Shown: positions 15,799 through 23,885 of the stretch, piece after piece
Layout of the letters: each line of letters opens with the position of its first letter
Numbering within the stretch: position 1 is the first letter of the stretch
Assembly (NCBI GenBank): GCA_947454135.1
Contig: CANGJI010000030.1
Coordinates: 1 to 32,281, forward strand
DNA: 32,281 nucleotides
Reading direction: 5' to 3'
From: Sphingomonadaceae bacterium
Lineage (GTDB): Bacteria > Pseudomonadota > Alphaproteobacteria > Sphingomonadales > Sphingomonadaceae
Program-made: the position numbers and the translations under genes
Notes under the pieces: generated by a model
Told to the model about the DNA's origin: nothing
The model's input: the letters and a program-made list of their open reading frames with translations, nothing else
Database searches by the model: none

Positions 15799-17475
15799 TC
15801 AGGCAGCCTGTCCGAAGTCTGCATCCTCGTCGTCGGCGCCGCCCACCGAAAGATCAAGCGCATAACCCTGGACCCGGGCCTGCTGATCGGCGAGCGAGCC
15901 GGGCCGGGTCTTGGCCCTGCGCGATGCAGGCTTGCGCGGGGACGCAGCTGCCTGGCGCCGAACAGCGGCAGGCGCGCCGGACACCTTGGTGCGGAAATAG
16001 GCGATGCTCGCCTGCATCTCTTCCGCCTGACCGGCGAGCTCCTCCGATGTTGCCGAGACTTCCTCGGACGCACCGGCGTTCTGCTGCGTGACCTTGTCGA
16101 GCTGCTGGATCGCCGAATTGATCTGCGTCGCGCCGATGTCCTGTTCGCGGCAGGCAGCACTGATCTCGGCCACGAGTTCTGCCGTGCGGCGAATATCGGG
16201 CACGAGCCGGGTCAGCATCTCGCCCGCTTCCTCGGCAGCCTTGACCGTCTCGCCGGACAGACTGCTGATTTCCGAAGCGGCCTCCTGGCTGCGTTCGGCC
16301 AGCTTGCGCACTTCCGAGGCGACGACAGCAAAGCCGCGCCCATGCTCACCCGCTCGTGCAGCCTCTACCGCAGCATTCAGCGCCAGCAGATCGGTCTGGC
16401 GGGCGATTTCCTGCACGACAGAGATCTTCGAAGCGATCACCTGCATGGCATCGACCGCCTTGTTGACCGCAGCGCCGCTGATCTCGGCATCCTTTGCCGA
16501 CTGGCGGGCGATCTTCTCGGTCTGCGCGGCATTGTCGGCGTTCTGCTTGATGTTGCCGGCCATCTCCTCGATCGCGGCAGAAGCTTCCTCGGTCGCGCCA
16601 GCCTGCTCGGTGGCACCCTGCGAAAGGCTTTCCGCGCTCGCCGAAAGCTGCTCGCTGCCCGCAGCGACATTGCTGGCCGCATTGTTCACATCGTTGATGA
16701 CCGAGGTGAGGCTGGCGATCATGTCGCGCATCGCGGCGAGCAGGCTGTCGCGGTCGCCATCGCGCAAGTCCACGTTGACCGAAAGATCACCGTCAGCGAT
16801 CTTGCGCACAATGTCGCGTGCATCGCCCGGCTCGCCGCCGATCTGACGCACGATGCTGCGCGTGACAAACACGGCCGCGCCGCTGCCGACCAGAAGCGCC
16901 AGTGCAATGACAAGGATCGTCATCATCCGGGCACTGGCGTAGAGTTCGTCGCCTTCCTTGCTGGCAGTTGCGCCCCCGGCCGCATTGAGATCGACCAGTT
17001 TCTCGAGCACAGTGGAATACTGTTCGTAGAGCTCGTCGCTCGAATCGAGCTGAGCCTTCGCCTCTTCGGTGCGGTTCTGGCGCGAGAGCCCGATGAAGAC
17101 GTCGTGTACCTTCATGAAGCGATCGAACTTTGCCGAAAAATCATCGTACATCGCCTTTTCCTCGGGCGAGGAAATCAGCTTCTCGTACTTGGCCCGCGTC
17201 GCAGCCATCTCCTTGAGCACCTGCGCCATCTTGGTTTCGGCACCGCTCATGTAAGCCGGGTCGGTCGAAGCGACATGCGCGTATTCGAGCGCACGCAGGT
17301 CCGATGCTGCGGTGTTGATCCGGTGGATGGCATCGATGCTAGGCATCCAGTTTTCGGAGATCTCGGTCGACTTGTTGTTGATGGCGTTCATCTGCGTGAT
17401 GCCAAACACGCCAAGGCAGGCAGTGAGCAGCAGAATTGCGGCAAACCCAGCCGCGAGTTTCATCTTGAGGGTCAT
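15799..17475 (-). CDS. Methyl-accepting chemotaxis protein (4-helix-bundle sensor, HAMP, signalling domain)
   Basis: 558 aa from ATG 17475 (GAGG upstream). TM1 is about residues 6-27 and TM2 about 184-206. Between them lies a periplasmic helical sensor of about 155 residues resembling 4HB_MCP. HAMP follows (207-260) and then a long coiled-coil signalling domain. The hairpin tip is [20 protein letters not shown], followed by [18 protein letters not shown] (residues 356-396). The C-terminal tail is basic and then acidic ([23 protein letters not shown]) and lacks the NWETF-type CheR tether. It senses an unknown ligand and controls CheA. It lies between two cheW genes in the same operon. Confidence 0.96.
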   Translation of the reverse strand: MTLKMKLAAGFAAILLLTACLGVFGITQMNAINNKSTEISENWMPSIDAIHRINTAASDLRALEYAHVASTDPAYMSGAETKMAQVLKEMAATRAKYEKLISSPEEKAMYDDFSAKFDRFMKVHDVFIGLSRQNRTEEAKAQLDSSDELYEQYSTVLEKLVDLNAAGGATASKEGDELYASARMMTILVIALALLVGSGAAVFVTRSIVRQIGGEPGDARDIVRKIADGDLSVNVDLRDGDRDSLLAAMRDMIASLTSVINDVNNAASNVAAGSEQLSASAESLSQGATEQAGATEEASAAIEEMAGNIKQNADNAAQTEKIARQSAKDAEISGAAVNKAVDAMQVIASKISVVQEIARQTDLLALNAAVEAARAGEHGRGFAVVASEVRKLAERSQEAASEISSLSGETVKAAEEAGEMLTRLVPDIRRTAELVAEISAACREQDIGATQINSAIQQLDKVTQQNAGASEEVSATSEELAGQAEEMQASIAYFRTKVSGAPAAVRRQAAASPRKPASRRAKTRPGSLADQQARVQGYALDLSVGGADDEDADFGQAA

Positions 17476-17518
17476 GCCTCGGTCCTCTGTCCAATAACGT
17501 TGTCGGGAAGAGCGGAGA

Positions 17519-18013
17519 TCAACCGGTCTGGTTCCGGAAGATCCCGTCAACATCAGGGATGATCACGAAGGAACCCGCCTTGCGGCCAATGCCGCGAACG
17601 AATTCCGGCCGCCATCGCAGGCCGAAGTCTGGCGGCGGATCGATGGCGCGCTCGTCGAGCAGGCACACGTCGCTGACGCGGTCAGCAAGGAGGCCGACGA
17701 CCTCCCTCTCTCCGGCAATCATTTCCTCGATCATGATCACCCGGGCTTCTGCCTCGAGGCCTCGAGAGGGCATGGCGAACGGGATGCGCAGATCAGCCAG
17801 CGGGACGACGGCGCCGCGCACGTTGACCAGCCCGTCGACATGTGCCGGCGCCCCCGGCACGCGGGTAACTGGCGGCACATCAAGGATCTCCCGCACGCAA
17901 TCAGCGGCAATCGCAAAGACCTCGCTGCCGAGCGAGAAGAGCAGGACAGGTTCGCTGAGATCGATCGCTTCTTCGGCCCGGCGGCAAGCGGTGTTCATCA
18001 CAGGCGCGTTCAT
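17519..18013 (-). CDS. cheW: CheW-like scaffold protein (upstream copy)
   Basis: 164 aa CheW domain: [20 protein letters not shown], then [17 protein letters not shown], and a final strand [13 protein letters not shown]. It couples CheA to receptors. Its ATG overlaps the cheA stop (ATGA), so it is translated together with the kinase. The 43-nt gap to the MCP start downstream is the largest inside the operon. A Glu-rich middle ([12 protein letters not shown]) takes the place of the proline/charge-rich loop of the other copy. No enzymatic role is expected. Confidence 0.94.
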   Translation of the reverse strand: MNAPVMNTACRRAEEAIDLSEPVLLFSLGSEVFAIAADCVREILDVPPVTRVPGAPAHVDGLVNVRGAVVPLADLRIPFAMPSRGLEAEARVIMIEEMIAGEREVVGLLADRVSDVCLLDERAIDPPPDFGLRWRPEFVRGIGRKAGSFVIIPDVDGIFRNQTG

Positions 18014-19998
18014 GCCGCGTCTCCCATCGCCTGCGCGCGTCGGCCTTGCCGCTGCGTCTGGCTTAGCAGCTGCACCACATCGACGATCAGCGCGACGGTG
18101 CCGTCACCCAGGATGGTGGCTCCGGCAAAAGCCTCGGCACGGGCGTGGAAGCGCGACAGCGGCTTGATCACGGTCTGGGCGTTGCCGATGATCTGATCGA
18201 CGACGAGCCCGACGCGTGCGCCCGAGGCGCTGACGATGACGATCTTCTGGTACAGATCGGTCGGGTGATCCGAGCGGAACAGCTCGCGCATGCGCAGATA
18301 GGGCACAAGCTCGCCCCGCACATCGAGGAAGCTGCGGCCGGAATCCCGCATGGTTTCGGCGGCAGGCAGTTCAAGGCATTCCTCGACCGCCGAAAGCGGA
18401 ATGGCGTAGCGCGCCGAGCCGACGCGCACGAACATGCACTCCACGATCGCCAGCGTCAGCGGCAGATGCAGCGCGATCCTGGTGCCGCTGCCCACGGTCG
18501 AGGTTACCGCAATCGATCCGCGCAGGCTCTCGATGGTCTTCTTGACCACATCCATGCCGACCCCGCGACCAGACAGGTTGGTCACCTCGGCGGCGGTCGA
18601 GAAGCCGGGGTGGAAGATCAACTGCAGCAGATCATGATCGGACAGGACCGCGCCTTCGGCGATGAGGCCCTGTGCCTCGGCTTTCGCGCGCACCGCCTGC
18701 CGATTGATCCCGCGCCCGTCGTCGGCGACGGTGATGATTACCTCGCCGCCCGCCTGCTCCGCCGAAACGGTGATGCGCCCGGTCGGATCCTTGCCCGCCG
18801 CATGGCGCGCATCGACCGGTTCGAGTCCGTGGTCGCAGCTGTTGCGAATGAGATGGACCAGCGGATCGGCCAGCCGCTCGATCACCGTCTTGTCGACTTC
18901 GGTCCCCTCACCCTCGGTATGCAGTTCAATGGCCTTGCCCGTCTCGCGCGCAAGGTCATGCACCAGGCGGCGAAACCGGCCGAACAGGCTGCCGACCGGC
19001 ATCATCCGCAGCACCATCGTGGTGTCGCGCAGCTCGCTTGAAAGCCGCTCAATGTCTTCCGAAATCGCGCGCAGCATGACCTCGTCGACCGCGCCGCGGT
19101 GATTGGCAAGCTGGGCGAGACGGCTCTGGGCGATCACCAGTTCGCCCACGCGGTTCATCAGTTCGTCGAGCCGCTCGGCGGGCACGCGAACGCTTTCGCC
19201 AGCCTTTGCCACTTGTGCCGCGACCGGTTCGCCCGCGCGTTCGGTGGCCGTGCCGGTGCTTGCGGCAGCCATCGTGACATCCCCTGCGGCGGATGCAGTC
19301 GGCTCGGCCCCCATAGGCTCGAAGGTCAGTTCCATGTCGTCCATCACGAAGATGAACACGTCCTCGACTTCCTCGCGCGTCACGCTCGCGGGTAGTTCGG
19401 CTGTCCAGCACAGATGGCAGTCCGCCGGATCGAAAGCGCCGAGCGGCGGCAGGGCCTCGCGGTGGCCCCGGATATTCGCGGCGCCAAGCTCGCGCAGTTC
19501 CGCCAGCAGCGCGAGCGGATTGATGCCGTTGCCAAGCGCGTTGGCCGGCAAGGCAAAGCGCAGCTGCATGGCGCCAGCAGGCTCGGCATCGGCAGGCGCC
19601 GCCACTGCGTCCCCTGCCCCGCCTTCGCTCGCCGCGACCGCCTTTGCCAGTTGCGCGAGAATGGCATCGCCCTCGGCCGCGTGGTCTTCAGGCCTGTCGC
19701 CCAGCAAGGTGCGCATGTGGTCCTTGGCCGAGAGAATGACCCCGACAAGCTCGGTCGTCGCCGGCGTGATGCCCTTGCGGATGCGATCGAACGCAGTCTC
19801 GCAGTGATGGGTGAAGGCCGCCAGCGCATCGAAACCGAACATCGCGCCGGATCCCTTGAGCGTATGCAGCCCCCGAAAGACGGCGTTGATGAGGCCCTGA
19901 TTGGCGAGATCCTGACCCAGATCGAGCAGGCTGCTCTCGACCTGTTCGAGGAGGTCTTCGGCCTCAAGCCGGAACGCGGCTGCGGGATCGTCGGCCAT
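18010..19998 (-). CDS. cheA: CheA, chemotaxis histidine kinase
   Basis: 662 aa from ATG 19998, 2 nt after the cheY stop. The N-terminal HPt domain has phospho-His45 (GLHTLKGSGAMFGF). A CheY-binding-like region (about 142-232) and an Ala/Thr linker follow. The dimerisation domain starts with ESVRVPAERLDELMNRVGEL. The ATP-binding domain has the N box HLIRNSCDHGLE, G1 DDGRGI and G2 GRGVGMDVV. The C-terminal CheW-like domain is about 515-650. It phosphorylates CheY and CheB in response to receptor signals. Only one HPt is present and there is no fused receiver, unlike Wsp- or Pil-type CheA proteins. Confidence 0.97.
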   Translation of the reverse strand: MADDPAAAFRLEAEDLLEQVESSLLDLGQDLANQGLINAVFRGLHTLKGSGAMFGFDALAAFTHHCETAFDRIRKGITPATTELVGVILSAKDHMRTLLGDRPEDHAAEGDAILAQLAKAVAASEGGAGDAVAAPADAEPAGAMQLRFALPANALGNGINPLALLAELRELGAANIRGHREALPPLGAFDPADCHLCWTAELPASVTREEVEDVFIFVMDDMELTFEPMGAEPTASAAGDVTMAAASTGTATERAGEPVAAQVAKAGESVRVPAERLDELMNRVGELVIAQSRLAQLANHRGAVDEVMLRAISEDIERLSSELRDTTMVLRMMPVGSLFGRFRRLVHDLARETGKAIELHTEGEGTEVDKTVIERLADPLVHLIRNSCDHGLEPVDARHAAGKDPTGRITVSAEQAGGEVIITVADDGRGINRQAVRAKAEAQGLIAEGAVLSDHDLLQLIFHPGFSTAAEVTNLSGRGVGMDVVKKTIESLRGSIAVTSTVGSGTRIALHLPLTLAIVECMFVRVGSARYAIPLSAVEECLELPAAETMRDSGRSFLDVRGELVPYLRMRELFRSDHPTDLYQKIVIVSASGARVGLVVDQIIGNAQTVIKPLSRFHARAEAFAGATILGDGTVALIVDVVQLLSQTQRQGRRAQAMGDAA

Positions 19999-20000
19999 GC

Positions 20001-20369
20001 TCACCTGCCGATCACCTTGCGGGCGATGCGAGTAAGCTGTTCGGCGTTGAACGGCTTGACCAGCCAGCCGGTGGCGCCCGCCGCTCTCGCCTGCGCCTTG
20101 AACTGTTCGTCGGACTCCGTGGTGAGGAACACGATCGGCACGCCAGACTGCAAAGGCGACTTGCGCAGTTCGCGGATCAGCGTGAGCCCATCCATGTTCG
20201 GCATATTGAGATCGGTGATCACGAGGTCAAAGCGCTGGCCCGCTGCCTTGCCAAGTGCATCAAGACCGTCGCACGCCTCGGTCACCGAATAGCCCGCACC
20301 GACCAGAGCGGCACGTACGGCCATCCGCATGCTGGACGAATCGTCGACAGCGAGAATGAATGCGGTCAC
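20001..20369 (-). CDS. cheY: CheY-type single-domain response regulator
   Basis: 122 aa from a GTG at 20369 with GGGGAAG upstream; the open frame further upstream is basic filler and overlaps the STAS gene. It has the acidic pair Asp9-Asp10 (AVDDSSSMR), phospho-acceptor Asp53 (ITDLNMPNMDG), Thr83/84 (FLTTESDE) and Lys105 (WLVKPFNAEQ), so all receiver residues are present. CheA phosphorylates it to signal to the flagellar motor or another output. GTGA overlap with the STAS stop and a 2-nt gap to cheA place it second in the operon. No CheZ phosphatase gene accompanies it. Confidence 0.95.
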   Translation of the reverse strand: MTAFILAVDDSSSMRMAVRAALVGAGYSVTEACDGLDALGKAAGQRFDLVITDLNMPNMDGLTLIRELRKSPLQSGVPIVFLTTESDEQFKAQARAAGATGWLVKPFNAEQLTRIARKVIGR

Positions 20370-20677
20370 GCGTCTTCCCCTTTGTGAAACCAGAATTGCC
20401 GGTCCGCCGGTACGGCGGCCCAAAGCAGGCCCGATTGTTCGAGCACCTCGGCCATTGCGGAGCTTGCAGGCTGGGCTAGCAGGATCGAGCGCCCCTCGGC
20501 GCTAGCCTGCGCGCGGGCCACTTCGATGGTCTGGACAATCGCAATATCCGGCGCGATCACCTCGCTCAGATCGAGCAGCAGGTCTTCACCGCCATCCCAT
20601 GCTGCGCGCACCTGGCGCACGAGCTCCATCGCAGCGGCAAGGCCGCCCCGCGCATCGCAGTGGATTGATACCGCCAT
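20366..20677 (-). CDS. STAS-domain protein, first gene of the che operon
   Basis: 103 aa, a single STAS (anti-sigma-factor antagonist-like) domain. The core strand LLLDLSEVIAPDIAIVQTIE matches the STAS switch segment, but the usual phosphorylated Ser after Asp (DSSG) is replaced by Ile (PDIAI). It is therefore unlikely to be switched by a SpoIIAB-type kinase. STAS proteins opening che operons occur in several alphaproteobacterial clusters and may act as a binding or scaffold module. A short GGAA site precedes the ATG at 20677. The overlap with cheY (GTGA) means it is cotranscribed. The partner is unknown. Confidence 0.82.
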   Translation of the reverse strand: MAVSIHCDARGGLAAAMELVRQVRAAWDGGEDLLLDLSEVIAPDIAIVQTIEVARAQASAEGRSILLAQPASSAMAEVLEQSGLLWAAVPADRQFWFHKGEDA

Positions 20678-20799
20678 AGCTCGTGTTCCGCAGGTTTGCT
20701 GCGCACGATAATGAACGGAACGCGTTAGAAGAGCGGCAGGTCCGGCCTACGTAGAAGACCTCAGGGCACTTGGCAGGTCATCGCTCGGTCACACCGAGG
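20678..20799 (-). promoter_or_regulatory. Promoter region of the che operon
   Basis: The 122 nt between the crotonase stop and the STAS start must hold the operon promoter, as all nine che genes follow with gaps of at most 43 nt. I see no sigma-28-like (TAAA-GCCGATAA) or clear sigma-70 pair. A 6-bp hairpin, CTCGGT/ACCGAG at 20784-20798, lies just after the crotonase gene position but has no T-tract. Confidence 0.35.
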
Positions 20800-21648
20800 T
20801 CATTGTTCCGGGGCCGAAGTCCGGTAATCGCCGAAAGCCCCGTCCCGCGCATCGAGCGCCCCGCGCACGTCTCCGGCACGGAAGCCGGCGAAGGTCTGCC
20901 GCGATGCCTCGGTGGTCATCGCCAGTGCCTGCATTTCCGTTCCCGCACGGATCGCGGTGCGCAGCCCCATTGCTTCCATCGCGCGGTGGACAGACCGCTT
21001 GTTGATCTGCTGGACCTCGGGAGGAATCTTCGCGACCCGCTGCGCGATCTCGAGAACCCGCTCCTCAAGCTCCGCCGCCGGAAACGCCCGGTTGGCAAAG
21101 CCCACACGCACCGCTTCCTCGGCAGACAGCGCGTCACCGGTCAGCATCTGCTCCATCGCCGAGCGGAAGCCGCACAGCCACGGATGGAACTGGGTATCGG
21201 GAGGGCTCATCCCGCGTACCGGAGGATAGCCGATCTGCGCGTCATCACTGAGATAGACGAGGTCGCAGCCGGTGGCGAGTTCGGTGGCCCCCGCAAGGCA
21301 CCAGCCGTGCACCTGCGCAATCACCGGCTTTGCCAGATCCCAGATCCGGAACACCCCTTCCACGACATGGCGCGGCCAGAAGCCAGCCCCGCCTGCGGTA
21401 TGATAGGGCGGCGCTTGCTTGCCCGCCTCCGGTGAAAGGTCATAACCGGCCGAGAAGCAGGAACCTGCCCCGCGCAGGACGACAACCCGCACCTCCGCAT
21501 CGTTGTCCGCCGCTTCAAGCGCCGCGAAGAGCGCCCTCCTCAGATCGTTCGAGAGCGCGTTGCGCTTTTCCGGCCGGTTCAGCGTCAATCGGCGCACGCC
21601 TGGTCGCGGCGTGTCGATCAGGACCAGTGAGGGGGATGCGTCTTCCAT
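20800..21648 (-). CDS. Enoyl-CoA hydratase/isomerase (crotonase) family protein
   Basis: 282 aa from ATG 21648 with GGAG eight bases upstream; the frame continues upstream over the end of the SDR gene without homology. LNRPEKRNALSNDL (23-36), the oxyanion segment CFSAGYDLSP (64-73) and HGWCLAGATELATGCDLVYL (114-133) are crotonase signatures. Glu123 is at the position of the first catalytic Glu of enoyl-CoA hydratase. An aromatic insertion (PPYHTAGGAGFWPRH) before helix 3 suggests a bulky acyl-CoA substrate. It is 19 nt after an SDR gene, so the pair probably forms an operon. The reaction is not determined. Confidence 0.9.
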   Translation of the reverse strand: MEDASPSLVLIDTPRPGVRRLTLNRPEKRNALSNDLRRALFAALEAADNDAEVRVVVLRGAGSCFSAGYDLSPEAGKQAPPYHTAGGAGFWPRHVVEGVFRIWDLAKPVIAQVHGWCLAGATELATGCDLVYLSDDAQIGYPPVRGMSPPDTQFHPWLCGFRSAMEQMLTGDALSAEEAVRVGFANRAFPAAELEERVLEIAQRVAKIPPEVQQINKRSVHRAMEAMGLRTAIRAGTEMQALAMTTEASRQTFAGFRAGDVRGALDARDGAFGDYRTSAPEQ

Positions 21649-21667
21649 TCGGGCAACTCCAGCACGG

Positions 21668-22447
21668 TCAGAATATCGTGTAGCCTGCATCGAGCACGAT
21701 GCTGTCTCCGGTATGGTGCCGCGAGGCATCGGAAGCGAGGTAAACCGCAATTCCGCCGAAATCCTCGGGCTCCATCCATGTCCTGAAGGGGACGCGGGAA
21801 ATCACCTGCCGGTTGAACTTCTCGTTCGCCTGTGCGGATTCGGTCATTTCGCTCACCGTCCAGCCCGGCAAGACTGCGTTGACGCGCACGCCGTAGCGGG
21901 CAAACTCGACGGCTGTCGCACGGACCAGCGAGCACAAGGCCCCCTTCGCCGTGCCGTAAGCCTGATTGCGAGCCGCGCCGTGGATCGCGGAAGTCGAGGA
22001 GATTGCCACCAGCGACCCGCCCGGATCGCCCGCTTCGGCGCGCGCCTTCATGTGCTTGCAGGCCTCGCGCAGGGTGAAGAACACGCCGTCCAGATTGACG
22101 GCCATGACCTTGCGCCACTGCTCGGTGGGAAGCTCGGCAAAGGCACCGCCGCCGCCAATGCCGGCATTGGCAATCACCGTATCGACGCGGCCGAATTCGG
22201 CGACCGCCTTTTCCATCGCCGCAATCACGGCACCCTCATCCGAGACGTCGACGATCTCGCTGACGATGCGCTGCCCGGTTGTCTCCAGCTTGCTGACGGC
22301 GGCTGCGTTCTTCGCCGGGTTCGTGCCCCAGATCACGACGGACGCCCCCGCCTGCGCGAGCGCTTCCGCCATGCCGAGGCCGATCCCGCCGTTACCACCC
22401 GTCACGAGCGCAACTTTTCCGGTCAGGTCGAAGGGCTGGTAAGGCAT
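21668..22447 (-). CDS. SDR-family NAD(P)-dependent oxidoreductase
   Basis: 259 aa. The cofactor motif TGGNGGIG is at 16-23, with no Asp after strand 2 (IWGTN), suggesting NADP(H). NAG is at 94-96. The catalytic residues are Ser151 (ISSTSAIHG), Tyr164 and Lys168 (YGTAK). GAGGA lies before the ATG at 22447. It is likely a 3-oxoacyl/3-hydroxyacyl or alcohol dehydrogenase acting with the crotonase that follows. A 169-nt gap without a recognisable gene separates it from the membrane protein upstream, so its own promoter probably lies there. Confidence 0.93.
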   Translation of the reverse strand: MPYQPFDLTGKVALVTGGNGGIGLGMAEALAQAGASVVIWGTNPAKNAAAVSKLETTGQRIVSEIVDVSDEGAVIAAMEKAVAEFGRVDTVIANAGIGGGGAFAELPTEQWRKVMAVNLDGVFFTLREACKHMKARAEAGDPGGSLVAISSTSAIHGAARNQAYGTAKGALCSLVRATAVEFARYGVRVNAVLPGWTVSEMTESAQANEKFNRQVISRVPFRTWMEPEDFGGIAVYLASDASRHHTGDSIVLDAGYTIF

Positions 22448-22616
22448 TGCGATGCTTCCTCAATTGATGCTCTGTTGGCGCTCTTGCAAGGCAAGGTTGC
22501 CCACCTTCCCGAGCTAGTCCACTTGTGCAAAGTGCTAGCGGGCCGCTGATGGTGATCGACATCTGCGCGCAGGTCAAAGCAGACTTCGGCTGGATGACGC
22601 GCCGAGACCGCAAAAG

Positions 22617-23171
22617 CTAGAGGCGGCGCGGCATCGCGAATGCGAGGATGTTCGCCATCAGGAACAGCACGATGGTTGATCCCACCAGATCCCCGACAAA
22701 CACCGCTGCGATCTGGATGCTGCCCCCCTCGAAGCCTGTGGTAGCCCAGAGATAGCTGTTCAGGGTGATCGCGTTCATCCCCGCGCACAGCGCACACAGC
22801 AGCGGGACATGCCCGGCCTTGAGACCGGAGAGGTTCTGCGGAAGATCCAGCAAAGCCCTGCCGCTGGCGACCGCGATCCACGGCGTCATTCCCAGCACTG
22901 CCGAAAAGGCCAATTCATGCAGAAGGCCCGTCTGCGATGTTCCGTAAACGGTCAGGAAGGCTCCGAGGACGAGGCCGATGGCGCCGGTTCCTCCAAACAT
23001 AAGGATGATGAGCGGCCGGAAGGCAGCCGGAAGGAAGATCCAGTTCGCCCGCAACGTGTACTCGAAGAAGGGAAACAGCCACTCGTTGAGCAGGTAAATG
23101 CCATACCAAGCGACAGCGATCGCGATGATGGTCGTCACTTGCCTTGCAACTTGCCCCGCACTCACATTCAT
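22617..23171 (-). CDS. Small integral membrane protein of unknown function
   Basis: 184 aa from ATG 23171; a TTG at 23180 would overlap the regulator stop (TTGA), and GGGAGGA sits between the ideal positions for the two starts. About five hydrophobic helices are visible, the clearest at residues 12-33 (VTTIIAIAVAWYGIYLL) and near the C-terminus (IQIAAVFVGDLVGSTIVLFL). NWIFLPAAFRPLIILMFGG resembles the MASE1-type membrane sensor segment, but no output domain is attached. It overlaps or abuts the winged-helix regulator gene, so the two probably form one operon and one function. I do not recognise the family with confidence. Confidence 0.7.
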   Translation of the reverse strand: MNVSAGQVARQVTTIIAIAVAWYGIYLLNEWLFPFFEYTLRANWIFLPAAFRPLIILMFGGTGAIGLVLGAFLTVYGTSQTGLLHELAFSAVLGMTPWIAVASGRALLDLPQNLSGLKAGHVPLLCALCAGMNAITLNSYLWATTGFEGGSIQIAAVFVGDLVGSTIVLFLMANILAFAMPRRL

Positions 23172-23176
23172 CCGCT

Positions 23177-23527
23177 TCAATTTCCTCCCAGAAGCTGATT
23201 GACCGCAAGATTGACCTGCCGGCCGTACTCCTTGGCCAGCGACGTCGGCTCCACGAACTTCACCCGCTTGTCCGCCGTATCGACGCGAAAGTGGATAAGG
23301 CCCTTGTCCCTGAGGCCGATCAGCCGGCGATACGCCGTCGTTGCCGAAACGCCTGTCATGTTGGCCATGATCTCGCTGACCGAAATGGCCTTTGCCTCGT
23401 GCCAGCGAACCAGCAGGCCGCGCAGAAGCTGCTCCTCCTCCGCCGTCATCACATCGAAAGGTGAGAGCCCACGGATTGCAGCGAGCAGGTTCAGAAGGCG
23501 GATATGCGGCGGAGCTTCAAAGGTCAT
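23177..23527 (-). CDS. Winged helix-turn-helix (MarR-like) transcriptional regulator
   Basis: 116 aa from ATG 23527 with GGAAGAG six bases upstream. A winged helix is visible about residues 47-95: AISVSEIMANMTGVSATTAY is the turn and recognition helix, and LIHFRVDTADKRVKFVEPT the wing with basic tip. The N-terminal helices (RLLNLLAAIRGLSPFDVMT) and the C-terminal helix probably dimerise. It is smaller than most MarR proteins. It is the first gene of a two-gene operon with a membrane protein. The perfect palindrome at 23625-23642, about 100 nt upstream, is its likely operator, implying autoregulation and control of the divergent promoter there. Confidence 0.82.
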   Translation of the reverse strand: MTFEAPPHIRLLNLLAAIRGLSPFDVMTAEEEQLLRGLLVRWHEAKAISVSEIMANMTGVSATTAYRRLIGLRDKGLIHFRVDTADKRVKFVEPTSLAKEYGRQVNLAVNQLLGGN

Positions 23528-23619
23528 GGGCAACTCTTCCGGCGATTAGGCACCCAGATTAGCGACAATCGACGGCCCCGGGTAGACGCCCCGCGCGAGG
23601 CAAACCGATTGGAGCCAGA

Positions 23620-23647
23620 CTGACACTTTCAATATTGAAAGTATATT
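23620..23647 (+). promoter_or_regulatory. Promoter with a perfect palindromic operator as its spacer
   Basis: CTGACA (23620-23625) and TATATT (23642-23647) each match the sigma-70 consensus hexamers at five of six positions and are 16 bp apart. The spacer is exactly the palindrome CTTTCAATATTGAAAG, which extends to a perfect 18-bp dyad at 23625-23642. A dimeric repressor bound here would block both hexamers. The adjacent winged-helix regulator is the obvious candidate. The promoter points away from that regulator gene, toward a region without an ORF. Confidence 0.5.
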
Positions 23648-23653
23648 GACCAA

Positions 23654-23762
23654 TCAGCGAGCCGCTAGCAAGGAGAAAGCGCGACCCTGGCGGCTTTGCT
23701 CCCCCGCGAACAAGCCGCACGGCACCTGCGCCCGGCCTCCAACCAGGGGTCGGGCGCCTTTT
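23654..23762 (+). ncRNA. Candidate small RNA of about 110 nt
   Basis: It would start about 7 nt after the TATATT hexamer and end at the hairpin plus T-run at 23728-23762. There is no ATG, GTG or TTG start at a workable distance from the AAGGAG at 23670-23675, and no conserved-looking peptide. It resembles no RNA family I know. The case rests only on a promoter-like and a terminator-like element in correct order and spacing. Confidence 0.3.
23728..23762 (+). terminator. Intrinsic-terminator-like hairpin, plus strand
   Basis: GCGCCCG (23728-23734) pairs with CGGGCGC (23751-23757), with an inner CTCC/GGGG stem containing one wobble pair and loop AACCA. CTTTT (23758-23762) follows directly. On the opposite strand no T-run follows, so it is oriented plus. 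No plus-strand protein gene precedes it. Confidence 0.45.
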
Positions 23763-23843
23763 CGAGAGCCTTGCGCCAAAATCCGCACGGCACCGAAGCG
23801 CACATGCCTAGGCATCGCGGAGCCGCTCGCAGCCACAGCCGCA

Positions 23844-23861
23844 TGCCGCCATTCGGCGGCA
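23844..23861 (-). terminator. Hairpin downstream of mucR
   Basis: TGCCGCC and GGCGGCA form a perfect 7-bp stem with a 4-nt loop, 24 nt beyond the mucR stop. No T-tract follows on the minus strand, so it may be an mRNA 3'-end stabiliser or a factor-assisted stop. Confidence 0.35.
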
Positions 23862-23885
23862 CACCGCACTGCCCCGCCCCGCGCG

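Larger units (their letters stand above)
23528..23885. other. 358-nt intergenic region with regulatory signals, no protein gene
   Basis: This is the longest non-coding stretch in the window. The open frames here have no ribosome site and Arg/Pro-rich shadow composition. It contains the palindromic promoter at 23620-23647, a possible small RNA (23654-23762), a hairpin serving mucR (23844-23861), and a 12-base direct repeat CCGCACGGCACC at 23715-23726 and 23783-23794. Confidence 0.6.

Noticed and set aside
11616..20677. Wsp- or Pil-type chemosensory system
   Set aside because: There is no GGDEF output, no multi-HPt CheA and no PilG/PilH-type pair; the order and single CheY fit a conventional chemotaxis-like operon.
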